This document shows, piece by piece, positions 16,181 to 24,089 of a DNA stretch of 64,000 nt. Position 1 is the first letter of the stretch; each line of letters starts with the position of its first letter. The position numbers were made by a program, and so were the translations under genes. Source of the DNA: Leptospira biflexa serovar Patoc strain 'Patoc 1 (Paris)' (GTDB taxonomy: Bacteria; Spirochaetota; Leptospiria; Leptospirales; Leptospiraceae); NCBI RefSeq assembly GCF_000017685.1, contig NC_010602.1, positions 2,925,001-2,989,000 on the forward strand, given 5' to 3'. The notes under the pieces are model-generated. The model was given only the letters and a program-made list of their open reading frames with translations. It was not told the DNA's origin and searched no databases.

Positions 16181-17695
16181 ATGAGAAATAAATATACTCT
16201 ATTGGCGACGATCGTTGCTACCTTATTTTCCCAGGCTTCCCTTTTTGCGCAGGATAAAAAGGAAAAGGATAAGTCTTGGTATGAGTTGGTAAATTTTTCT
16301 GGATATGTGGACGTATACTATAACTATACTTCAAATAACCGGCAAGGGGCAACCCAGGATACAGCGGGAACTTTTCACACTTACAACAAACAATTTGCTG
16401 TAAATGCTGTGAAACTCGCAATGGAAAAGTTGGCAGATAAGGACAGTCCTTGGGGCTTCCGTATTGATATGCAAAATGGACAGAACAACATGTACCAAGA
16501 GCGTCCGTACCAAACTACTAACTCTCTCCACAACATGCAATTGTTACAACAAGCTTATGTATCAGCTTACTTTCCTGTTTTAAAAGGATTAACAGTTGAT
16601 GCAGGAAAGATGGCAACTCATATCGGTTTGGAGTTACTTGACTCAAAAGATAACATAGCTTATACAATTGGTTATGTGTTCTTTAACACAATCCCCTTCA
16701 TTCACACTGGTGCACGGGCAAACTTACAGATCAATGATCGATTGTCGACAGGCCTTTACCTTTACAATAGTGCCCAAGGGACTGGTTACACTGGAAATGG
16801 ACAACAATTCGGTTATGTAGGTGTTACACCTTATGGTGATGCAGCAGGTGGATCAAGTTTGACAAGCACACAACAACATGCGTATGCGGATGGACCGAAC
16901 CCAACAAGAGCAATCGGAACACAAGTGAAGTATGATGTTGTCCCTGATAAGTTTCAAGTTGTTTGGAACACATTGCAAGCAAATGACAACATCAAGGGAA
17001 GACAAAATAACGGATTGTATTACCTAGAACAAGCTTCAGGCACAGCTTTCCCAAAACAATCTGCTTTTAAAACAGACAATTGGATGATCCAAAACTTGAT
17101 CTTAATCTTCAAACCAACTGATAAATTGACAACCATCTTTGACTATACTTACGGTGAAAGAAATGGACAAACTAATACTGCCGCGTTTGGATATGAAGCA
17201 GGTGGAATCACAAAAACAAAGTTAGATGCTGCATTACCTGGTCTTGTTCCAGCTTTACCTACAGAATTGACTGCCGCTGGACTTACAAACGATACAAATC
17301 TTAGTAGGGAAAACAAAATCAAAAGAATATACCAAACTTACCAAGTGCAAGCAAAGTATCAATTCACTGACTTCTTCGCACTAGGTTTCCGTTTTGAGTA
17401 TTTGGATGACAAACGTTATGGTGGAGCACTTGTTGTGAACCCTCCACTATTTGCTGTCACTCCAGCCGACCGTTACGATCTCAAATTCCAAGATTCCATT
17501 GGAGCAAGAGCAGTTAGTAACTATGGCCAAATCAAAACACTCACCTTTACTCCAACATTTGATCTCACTGAAAACCTACAAGTGAAAGTGGATTTGAGAA
17601 GAGATTGGGGTCCAGGACAACAATTCGTAGATACATCTGGAAGACCGGCGTCTCAGCAAAACGGTATCATCGTTGGTATGGTAGCTAAATTCTAA
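16181..17695 (+). CDS. outer-membrane beta-barrel porin (BBP2/OmpL-like)
   Basis: 504 residues with a clear signal peptide (cleavage after 'SLFA'). The mature protein is rich in alternating aromatic and polar residues, with segments such as 'FSGYVDVYYNYTSNN', 'GLTVDAGKMATHIGLELLDS' and 'TIFDYTYGERNG', and ends in Phe ('GMVAKF'), all typical of an outer-membrane barrel. The pattern fits the putative beta-barrel porin-2 family. It likely forms a diffusion channel; the substrate is unknown. AGGAG stands nine bases before the ATG. A lipoprotein gene follows immediately with its own ribosome site, and a strong terminator closes the pair. Confidence 0.82.
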   Translation: MRNKYTLLATIVATLFSQASLFAQDKKEKDKSWYELVNFSGYVDVYYNYTSNNRQGATQDTAGTFHTYNKQFAVNAVKLAMEKLADKDSPWGFRIDMQNGQNNMYQERPYQTTNSLHNMQLLQQAYVSAYFPVLKGLTVDAGKMATHIGLELLDSKDNIAYTIGYVFFNTIPFIHTGARANLQINDRLSTGLYLYNSAQGTGYTGNGQQFGYVGVTPYGDAAGGSSLTSTQQHAYADGPNPTRAIGTQVKYDVVPDKFQVVWNTLQANDNIKGRQNNGLYYLEQASGTAFPKQSAFKTDNWMIQNLILIFKPTDKLTTIFDYTYGERNGQTNTAAFGYEAGGITKTKLDAALPGLVPALPTELTAAGLTNDTNLSRENKIKRIYQTYQVQAKYQFTDFFALGFRFEYLDDKRYGGALVVNPPLFAVTPADRYDLKFQDSIGARAVSNYGQIKTLTFTPTFDLTENLQVKVDLRRDWGPGQQFVDTSGRPASQQNGIIVGMVAKF

Positions 17696-17705
17696 GGAGA
17701 TGAAA

Positions 17706-18173
17706 ATGAATCAGAATAAAATAACTTTGAAATCAAGTTTAATTGGAATCTCTTTTGCACTTCTTCTCGCAACTGGATTTGTTGGTTGCACAGAATCTGG
17801 TGCAAAGAAAGAAGATGACCCAAGTGCCATTCTTTACTTGGTGAACAACCCTAATAGCATCAACGAAGTGCAACAAATTTGTTTAGGCACTTATGTAGCG
17901 GCCAATTCCTGTGTGGGAGGAAAAGAATTCTTCAACCCAGGTTTAGGATGTTCACTGACTAAGTTAGATGGTAAAACAACAGCTGATTTGAGTGCATTAA
18001 AAGAATGTGTCCTTGCGAAAATCAATGATCCAGTTCAACCGTGCAATTTACCTCAGTTCACATATGGCCTAGCGCAACAAGCACTTGCTGGAGCATTTGC
18101 AGCGTGTAATACTTCGTATACGACAACTGCCGGAGCAACGGTAGATTTGACAGGATACTTAGTTTACCAATAA
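17706..18173 (+). CDS. predicted lipoprotein, Cys-rich, paired with porin
   Basis: About 155 residues. The signal ends in the lipobox 'ATGFVGC'. The mature part has several further Cys ('ICLG', 'NSCVGG', 'GCSLT', 'KECVL', 'PCNL', 'AACN') that may form disulphides. The frame also begins at an ATG at 17700, but the ribosome site AAGGAG (17694-17699) abuts that ATG and is correctly spaced only for the ATG at 17706. It lies eleven bases after the porin stop and before the terminator at 18182, so the two form a bicistronic unit; it may be an accessory lipoprotein of the porin. No known domain. Confidence 0.75.
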   Translation: MNQNKITLKSSLIGISFALLLATGFVGCTESGAKKEDDPSAILYLVNNPNSINEVQQICLGTYVAANSCVGGKEFFNPGLGCSLTKLDGKTTADLSALKECVLAKINDPVQPCNLPQFTYGLAQQALAGAFAACNTSYTTTAGATVDLTGYLVYQ

Positions 18174-18181
18174 TTCCAATC

Positions 18182-18217
18182 AGTCAGGAGAAAACCTCTC
18201 CTGACTATTTCCTCTTT
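18182..18217 (+). terminator. intrinsic terminator of the porin-lipoprotein operon
   Basis: Perfect 9-bp arms AGTCAGGAG (18182-18190) and CTCCTGACT (18198-18206) around a 7-base loop, followed by a T-rich tract ending TTTT. It starts nine bases after the lipoprotein stop codon. Confidence 0.88.
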
Positions 18218-18271
18218 TAATTCCAAAATCTTTCCGATCGCATTTTCCACTGTTGAGCTTAGAAATTCAAA

Positions 18272-18718
18272 TTAAGGCTTTTTATGTTCTACTTTTTCAA
18301 CGAACGATCTTTTAAAAATGACAGTAATTTCCTTATCAGGCATCGACTCTGTATCAAACTTACTGATCGGACGTTTGTAAATCCAATACTCTCGATCACC
18401 ACCTCTTTTAATTTCATCAGGGGTACCTAGATATTCTTTTACGAAGTTTCCATTTTTACCTGGCAACTTGTCTTTGATCTCTTTTCGTAATTTCAGTCCT
18501 GCCAATTGCTCAGTTGTCAATTTAGCAAGCTCTTCCTCCCTTTTCTCATCATCGGATTGTATGTCTTTTACAGAATTCGACATAAACTCTTTGCACTTCG
18601 CTTCATCTTGAAAAGTTTTCATACAATTTTCGAAAAGGTTCTCTTGGTTTTTAACCTGTACAGTTTTTGTACATTGTAATGATAAAAGAATGATTGGAAT
18701 GAGAAGGGGCTGATTCAT
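18272..18718 (-). CDS. predicted lipoprotein with BamE/SmpA-like C-terminus
   Basis: 148 residues. A short hydrophobic signal ends at 'LLSLQC', the likely lipidated Cys16. A charged helical middle follows, and the C-terminal part 'YLGTPDEIKRGGDREYWIYKR ... ITVIFKR' recalls the small BamE/SmpA-type fold (G-x-P-x ... W-x-Y ... I/V-x-F). BamE-like lipoproteins help outer-membrane protein assembly, but that fold is also used in unrelated lipoproteins, so the function is uncertain. It is divergent from the chemotaxis receptor gene at 18820, with repeats in the shared upstream region. Confidence 0.65.
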   Translation of the reverse strand: MNQPLLIPIILLSLQCTKTVQVKNQENLFENCMKTFQDEAKCKEFMSNSVKDIQSDDEKREEELAKLTTEQLAGLKLRKEIKDKLPGKNGNFVKEYLGTPDEIKRGGDREYWIYKRPISKFDTESMPDKEITVIFKRSFVEKVEHKKP

Positions 18719-18756
18719 AGATTCTCCGTAGTTCCTCTAGGAAATAAAATGAGCGA

Positions 18757-18822
18757 AATTTTGAAAATCAATTATCGCCTCGATAATATTTTGAAAATTA
18801 ATTCGTCATCTTTCGTAAGATG
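18757..18822. repeat. direct repeat and palindromes between divergent genes
   Basis: Two near-identical 17-mers of the form ATTTTGAAAATYAATT occur at 18757-18773 and 18787-18803, exactly 30 bases apart. Between them is TTATCG-cct-CGATAA (18772-18786), and after them CATCTT-TCGT-AAGATG (18807-18822), which covers the chemotaxis gene start codon. Spaced repeats of this kind between divergent promoters suggest a regulator site, but no factor can be named. Confidence 0.45.
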
Positions 18823-20793
18823 CGTGTGTTTGATCTAAGTATTCTTTCAAAAATATCCATTCAAAGTAGATTGTTATTATTCCCTTTACCACTTCTTATT
18901 TCGCTATTTTTTATCCTATTTTTACTCGTAACCTCGCAAAACGAATCAATCCAATTCTCCAACAAGGAACAATTGGGTCTCGAATTGACGAAACCTATTT
19001 CTGCATCCTATCGAAAGGGATTAGAGCGCTTGAAAATCGGCCAAGAATCAACAGTGGAATTATTGCCGGTAATGGAGGAAATTAAAAAAGAAATTCTCAA
19101 GTCAAGTATCATCGACCCTAAATCAAAAGAGTTTACCAATATAGAGAGATATAACAAGTTCAAAGAATTTGATCAAACAACTACCCTTCTATTCCTAAAT
19201 GATCTACAGGAATTGTTATTAAAAGTAGGAGATAATTCAAATTTAATTCTTGATCCAGAAGTAGATTCTTACTACCAAATGGAAATTGTTTTATTCAGAA
19301 TTCCAACGATCTACCAAAATATCGCAGTTCTAAAAGAAGTGATTCGAGACGAATATTTGGGAACAATTGCAAACAATAAAACAATTACGAATGCAAGCAT
19401 AACAAAAGTAATCATAACAATCAATGGAATTGAAAATGCTTGTAAAGAAATTCGTAAATCATACAAAAAATCAAGTGATTCCAATCAGAAATACCAAAAA
19501 GAAATCGACGTAGCAGTACACTATGCAAATGCCAACTGTGATGAATATATAAAAGAGCTCAAAGATACTTTTATTAAAAGTCAAATTAAACCAAACAATT
19601 CCGATTCACTTTTTCTCACGATACACAAAGGGACAAAAATTGCAGGCAATATACAAGAAAATTCACAAACATTATTAGCGAATATGATCACAGATCGAGT
19701 AGAATTACTATCAATCAAAAGAAATTTCAACATTTTATTGGTTCTAATTTCACTTCTTATATCAACAATTTTTGTATATCTCATCTTTAGAAGCATCAAT
19801 AAACCACTAGTGACTGTACTCACAAAGATCAATGAGCTATCAAGCGGTGAGGCAGACCTTTCAAAAACATTACCAGATTTTGGAACGAATGAAATTGGCA
19901 AAATCACAAAATCAATCAATCAATTTTTAGACAACCTAAATCATATCATGAACCAACTAAAGGCCTCTGTTAGCGAGTCTGAAAAATTATCGAGTCAATT
20001 AAAACAAGATGCAATCTCTGTTTCGGACAATGCTTCATCACTTGCTTCCGTATCCGAAGAATCTGCAGCTTCATTAGAAGAACTCACAACCTCTTTTGAA
20101 ATTATGTTCGAATTCATAACAAATGAAACAAAAAACATAGTCAATATCACAGAAGAGATGGCAAACATCAAATCCTCAATTCAAAATATTGAATTCGCTT
20201 TACATCAGTTAACTGACTTATCAAATTATTCTACAAAACTTGCCAATTCTGGAAATTTATCCATCAAGAATACTGACACTACGATGTCAGAAATAAGATC
20301 TGTGACCAAGGAAATTACGGGAATTATTGATTTAATCACTGAAATTTCAGAAAGAACCAATTTGCTTGCATTAAACGCAAGTATAGAAGCAGCAAGAGCA
20401 GGTGATGCAGGAATGGGGTTTGCAGTGGTTGCAGAAGAAATATCTAAACTCGCGGACAAAACTCAATCATCTGTTAAAAGCATAAAAAAATTGATCGATA
20501 AAAGCCATGTTGTTGTTAATGAAGGTTCAAGTCATGTGATGGAAGCAGTGAACGCACTTAGCGAAATTGTAACACAATCCAAAAGAATGAATGATGCGGT
20601 GAACCATTTAAAAGAAGAAATGACTACTCAATCAAACAGTTTACTCAGCGTAACCAATGAACTCAATGGACTCGAAGACATGGCTAAAACCATTGAATTC
20701 TCAAGCAGAGAACAAAAAAAAGCATCAGAAGATATGGTCAATACTGTAAATATATTATCGGGAAGCGCCCAAGAACTTGCAAATAATTCCTAA
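18820..20793 (+). CDS. methyl-accepting chemotaxis protein (late nonsense codon)
   Basis: 657 residues. There is an N-terminal membrane span (about 18-40), a periplasmic sensing region of about 260 residues, a second span (about 305-325), a HAMP segment ('[23 protein letters not shown]'), and the cytoplasmic signalling helices. The hairpin tip that binds CheA/CheW is clear: '[20 protein letters not shown]', then '[16 protein letters not shown]'. The frame stops at a TAA (20791-20793) after 'LANNS', yet it stays coding-like for another 26 codons (DLIQVSQKIGDIATN... ) to a TAA at 20872. One C-to-T change (CAA to TAA) would explain this. The lost part is the end of the C-terminal helix, so the receptor probably still signals. 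Confidence 0.9.
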   Translation: MRVFDLSILSKISIQSRLLLFPLPLLISLFFILFLLVTSQNESIQFSNKEQLGLELTKPISASYRKGLERLKIGQESTVELLPVMEEIKKEILKSSIIDPKSKEFTNIERYNKFKEFDQTTTLLFLNDLQELLLKVGDNSNLILDPEVDSYYQMEIVLFRIPTIYQNIAVLKEVIRDEYLGTIANNKTITNASITKVIITINGIENACKEIRKSYKKSSDSNQKYQKEIDVAVHYANANCDEYIKELKDTFIKSQIKPNNSDSLFLTIHKGTKIAGNIQENSQTLLANMITDRVELLSIKRNFNILLVLISLLISTIFVYLIFRSINKPLVTVLTKINELSSGEADLSKTLPDFGTNEIGKITKSINQFLDNLNHIMNQLKASVSESEKLSSQLKQDAISVSDNASSLASVSEESAASLEELTTSFEIMFEFITNETKNIVNITEEMANIKSSIQNIEFALHQLTDLSNYSTKLANSGNLSIKNTDTTMSEIRSVTKEITGIIDLITEISERTNLLALNASIEAARAGDAGMGFAVVAEEISKLADKTQSSVKSIKKLIDKSHVVVNEGSSHVMEAVNALSEIVTQSKRMNDAVNHLKEEMTTQSNSLLSVTNELNGLEDMAKTIEFSSREQKKASEDMVNTVNILSGSAQELANNS

Positions 20794-20974
20794 GACTTAA
20801 TCCAAGTGAGCCAAAAAATCGGAGATATCGCAACTAACATTGCGGTAATCACAAACACATTTCATACACATTAATCAATAAAATAATCAAATAACCACCT
20901 AACACAACTAAATTTAAATAAGTTACCATAAAAAATATTTGCGCAAACAAGGAATGATTCTTTGTTTGGTCGTC

Positions 20975-22054
20975 ATGCGCATTCGTTCTTTAAATATACA
21001 CAAAATAAAATCATCATTCATAACATTTACTGTTCTGTACTTTTTAACATTTAATGTTTATAACTGTAAAAACTTCCAAACGCAAAATAACGAGTCCGAT
21101 TTTTTAACAAACATACTTTTTGTAAGTTTTTTGAACGACATCGCATATGCGAACAATTTACAATCAATCGCAAAAACACAAATTGGTTCCCTTCCAGTTT
21201 CATCTCCTGGATCGGAAAATGATACCATTGCAATTGTCGAATTAGGAAATAAAATTTTTAGAGATATCAATTTGTCGGAAAATAGAATTCAGGCATGCAT
21301 CACTTGCCATCCGTTAAATGGACGTTCGGCAGGAATGGATCGGCAATCGACTTCAAGGGGAACATTTGGTCAGTTGGGAAAACGAAACACTCCAACAATT
21401 TTGAATATAGGATTTTCAAATGTAATTTTTTGGGATGGAAGACGGAATCAACTTTACGATCAGGCCATTGATCCATTTATCAATCCCTTGGAAATGTCAC
21501 TTCCTTCAGAAACGGAACTCATCCAAAGGATTCAGAATGATCCAACTTACCAAGAGTATTTTATAAACGCGTTTCCTGAGGATCCGAATCCCACATTACA
21601 TCATGTAAGAACATCAATTTCTGCTTTCGAAAGGAGTTTGATTTCAAATTCACGATACGATGATTTCATAAATGGCAACCTTATTGCTATGACTCGGCAA
21701 GAATTGGATGGCTTAAAGTTGTTTATGGAAATTGGTTGTACGAACTGTCACTCTGGATTTACATTGGGAGGGAATGGATTCGGACGATTAGAAAATCCAT
21801 CATTATACAATCCAAATGATTTAGGTAAATTTGAAGTAACAGGAGATCCGAACGATCGTTATGTTTTCAAAGTTCCAAGTTTAAGGAATGTATCCTTAAC
21901 CCAACCTTATTTTCACGATGGTAGTGTTTCTACATTGAATGAAGCAATTGAACGAATGAATGCTTACGGATTAAACAGAAACATTCAAAAACAAGAGATT
22001 GATACTTTGATTCTATTTTTAAAAACTCTTTCCGATAAGACAAAAACAAATTAA
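20975..22054 (+). CDS. di-haem cytochrome c peroxidase / MauG-family lipoprotein
   Basis: About 359 residues. Two haem-binding motifs, CITCH and CTNCH, lie roughly 155 residues apart in the arrangement of bacterial di-haem peroxidases. 'RNTPTILNIGFSNVIFWDGR', 'QAIDPFINPLEM' and 'KVPSLRNVSLTQPYFHDGS' are also family hallmarks. These proteins reduce hydrogen peroxide in the periplasm or, like MauG, modify protein residues. The N-terminus is a signal with lipobox-like 'FNVYNC', so it may be a lipoprotein. The frame is open from a TTG at 20939, and an ATG at 20954 abuts AAGGA; I chose the ATG at 20975 because it begins the signal peptide. The start is uncertain. Confidence 0.85.
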   Translation: MRIRSLNIHKIKSSFITFTVLYFLTFNVYNCKNFQTQNNESDFLTNILFVSFLNDIAYANNLQSIAKTQIGSLPVSSPGSENDTIAIVELGNKIFRDINLSENRIQACITCHPLNGRSAGMDRQSTSRGTFGQLGKRNTPTILNIGFSNVIFWDGRRNQLYDQAIDPFINPLEMSLPSETELIQRIQNDPTYQEYFINAFPEDPNPTLHHVRTSISAFERSLISNSRYDDFINGNLIAMTRQELDGLKLFMEIGCTNCHSGFTLGGNGFGRLENPSLYNPNDLGKFEVTGDPNDRYVFKVPSLRNVSLTQPYFHDGSVSTLNEAIERMNAYGLNRNIQKQEIDTLILFLKTLSDKTKTN

Positions 22055-22077
22055 ATTGTTTGACGGAAAATCTAGTG

Positions 22078-22200
22078 ATGACAAATCTGTCCTTACCTTC
22101 AGGGAGGAAACAGGTGAAATTCCTGTGCTGACCCGCAACTGTGATGCATTTAATATAGCATAAACTATGTTAAATGATAAGCCAGATCTTCCCCGCAATG
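22078..22200 (+). promoter_or_regulatory. cobalamin (B12) riboswitch
   Basis: The conserved core is readable: GGAAACAGGTGAAATTCC, then TGTGCTGACCCGCAACTGTG (about 22105-22143), and the downstream B12-box-like AAGCCAGATC (22179-22188). Between them a variable stem forms from CATTTAA-ATAG and CTAT-TTAAATG. An outer helix can form from AAATCTG (22083) and CAGATCT (22183). This matches the adenosylcobalamin riboswitch, which shuts off its target when B12 is plentiful. It lies on the plus strand, after the peroxidase and about 215 bases before the lipoprotein gene at 22417. That gene and the next one are the only candidates for control. Confidence 0.88.
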
Positions 22201-22229
22201 TTTTCTCGTGGATTGGGAACTTTGCACAC

Positions 22230-22290
22230 TTACATTTTATATTCTCAATATAGAATGTAAAGGGGCCCCGAAGGAAAATTCGGGGCACCC
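22230..22290 (+). other. two hairpins between riboswitch and lipoprotein gene
   Basis: An AT-rich near-palindrome (22230-22260; arms TTACATT and AATGTAA with inner TATATT/AATATA) is followed at once by a GC-rich hairpin, CCCCGAA-GGAAAA-TTCGGGG (about 22266-22286). No T-run follows, so a classic terminator is not evident. They could be part of the riboswitch expression platform or of a processing site. Confidence 0.5.
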
Positions 22291-22416
22291 GTATGGAAAA
22301 AACACTACTTACATATCTTTCTATAGATTTTAAGCTTTTTTGTCGCCAGACAAGAATAAACCTATTTCCAAACCGAGTTCCCCTAAATTCAAAAAAAAAG
22401 ATTTAGGAGAATCTAA

Positions 22417-22998
22417 TTGAAACTTTCATTTAAACTAACGCTCGTAATGTTAATTGCACTATCTGTAATCACATGTGCAGATACAGGCAAAGTAGACAAA
22501 TCGGTCGCTGACAACAATCTTGTACTTGGACTATTGAAAACAACAGAGGCATCTGCAAAAGAAGCAGGTCAAATTGAAATTAGAGGAACTTATTTTCAAG
22601 CGAGTTGTTCTGCGGGAACATGTAATACACCAGGTTCAAATACAGTTTCTATCCAATCGAATTTCGGAACTACAACAGGTTATCTATATGTTGATTATGT
22701 AAATGGGGCTGGCACATCAACGTATCGAGTCAACGCCGAAATCGTAGAATTTAGTAACACAGATCGAGTGCTTTATTATAGACCCAAAAACAGTGCAAAT
22801 ATTGCGGCATTGATTTGGACAATTACAGATCAAAACGAAATTTTAATTTGTGATGTATTTAACGGTAAACCATCGTTAGCCGAAACAAAAACTGATCTGG
22901 CGTCAAGAAAAGCATCTGGTACAGTTCACACAACAAATCCGAAGGCCGCTGGTTGCAATGGATCATTCGCCTTCAATTTCCTTACGAGAACTTTTTAA
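22417..22998 (+). CDS. predicted lipoprotein under the B12 riboswitch, unknown
   Basis: 193 residues. A signal ends in 'LSVITC', a lipobox. The mature part looks like a small beta-rich domain ('IEIRGTYFQASCSAGTC', 'TTGYLYVDYVNGAG', 'DQNEILICDVFNG', 'GCNGSFAF') with Cys pairs that may form disulphides. The start is TTG at 22417, supported by AGGAG seven bases upstream (22405-22409). It is the first gene after the cobalamin riboswitch, with only 52 bases to the next lipoprotein gene. A role in capture or handling of B12 at the cell surface is inference from that position; no domain was recognised. Confidence 0.75.
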   Translation: MKLSFKLTLVMLIALSVITCADTGKVDKSVADNNLVLGLLKTTEASAKEAGQIEIRGTYFQASCSAGTCNTPGSNTVSIQSNFGTTTGYLYVDYVNGAGTSTYRVNAEIVEFSNTDRVLYYRPKNSANIAALIWTITDQNEILICDVFNGKPSLAETKTDLASRKASGTVHTTNPKAAGCNGSFAFNFLTRTF

Positions 22999-23049
22999 TT
23001 AACAAAATTTCCTCCTATCCAATTGGATTGGGGGAATTGGAGACAATTG

Positions 23050-23913
23050 ATGTTTCATACATATACATATATTCAACGATTACCTATCGTATTCTTGATT
23101 GCTTTTACTTTTCTGCAATGTTCGGAGAAAGAAAAAAATAATGACCTATTATTAACATTACTTTCACTTCCGATCACAAACTCACCTTCTATAGGTCCTT
23201 GCCCACCAACATCTCTTCCATCAAACATCCACGTTGCTAATACAGTTGTTTCTGCCAATTCAACGGTGAGCGGATTTAGTAACTCTTCAAAATCTATCAA
23301 TGGAATTTGTGGTGGTGGTGAGTTTACAGGTTCATTGGATGTTTATGCATTAAATCTAACAGGAGCAGGTGCAACTCTCATTTTATCATGGGCAGGAAGG
23401 ACCGTAAAAAATGTTTCCGGAATCGATTTTATCATTTATGAGAATCCCTTTCGAGTTTCAGAAACAAGCGATCGATATGCCTTTGATCCGATGGTTGTTC
23501 ATGTTTCCTTTAATGGAACAGAATATTGTGGATTTGATCTGAGTGGGTTTAATCCAAGTTTGGCCGATAGCAATCAAATTTCTTCTTGGCCTGGATTTGC
23601 CGGACTTCGACCAGTTATTTATAATATGGCAACAAAACCATTCAGTGTAGATGAATTGTTTACATTCACAGGTAGTGGATTTCTATTAGGTGGTGGTGAT
23701 GGTTTTAATCTTGATGATTTAATTGTAGGTGGACCTGGCACCAATTGTGATGCGACAGCTCGTACCAATATCCAAACCAACGGATTTAAATTCATTAGAA
23801 TGATCTCTGCATCAGCTGTCACGAATCCAAATACAGGATCGGGATATGTCTATCCACATTCGTATAACAATGGACCTGATATTGATGGTGTGGTAGCTAA
23901 ATCGATTGAATGA
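23050..23913 (+). CDS. predicted surface lipoprotein under the B12 riboswitch
   Basis: About 287 residues. A signal with lipobox 'FTFLQC' is followed by a beta-sandwich-like protein containing 'GIDFIIYENPF', 'DPMVVHVSFNGTEYCGFDLSG' and 'GDGFNLDDLIVGG', a pattern I associate with bacterial cell-surface proteins of the 'DFIVYENPF' type. In several phyla such proteins sit next to TonB-dependent receptors; none is seen here. The frame begins at a TTG at 23023, but GGAG (23039-23042) is spaced for the ATG at 23050. It shares the riboswitch leader with the upstream lipoprotein gene and likely takes part in the same B12-controlled function. Confidence 0.72.
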   Translation: MFHTYTYIQRLPIVFLIAFTFLQCSEKEKNNDLLLTLLSLPITNSPSIGPCPPTSLPSNIHVANTVVSANSTVSGFSNSSKSINGICGGGEFTGSLDVYALNLTGAGATLILSWAGRTVKNVSGIDFIIYENPFRVSETSDRYAFDPMVVHVSFNGTEYCGFDLSGFNPSLADSNQISSWPGFAGLRPVIYNMATKPFSVDELFTFTGSGFLLGGGDGFNLDDLIVGGPGTNCDATARTNIQTNGFKFIRMISASAVTNPNTGSGYVYPHSYNNGPDIDGVVAKSIE

Positions 23914-24011
23914 TACAATTTCTTTGATCGAATCGAATCAACTGATTGAATGGATCTGTGGTGGACTTATTAGATTCTTGTGAATGAGGATTCAATTGAA
24001 CTGAATCAGAC

Positions 24012-24055
24012 CCAACTCTCAACCAATGAAAAATTTTCTAATGGATAAGAGTTGG
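24012..24055. other. long imperfect hairpin between convergent genes
   Basis: Arms CCAACTCT (24012-24019) and AGAGTTGG (24048-24055) enclose a partly self-pairing middle (GAAAA/TTTTC). It lies between the stop of the surface lipoprotein gene and the stop of secA, so it may limit read-through in both directions. It lacks a clear T-run, so the terminator role is only possible. Confidence 0.35.
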
Positions 24056-24089
24056 AGAGATTCGTTTGCAAACAAAAGTAAAAAGAGAA

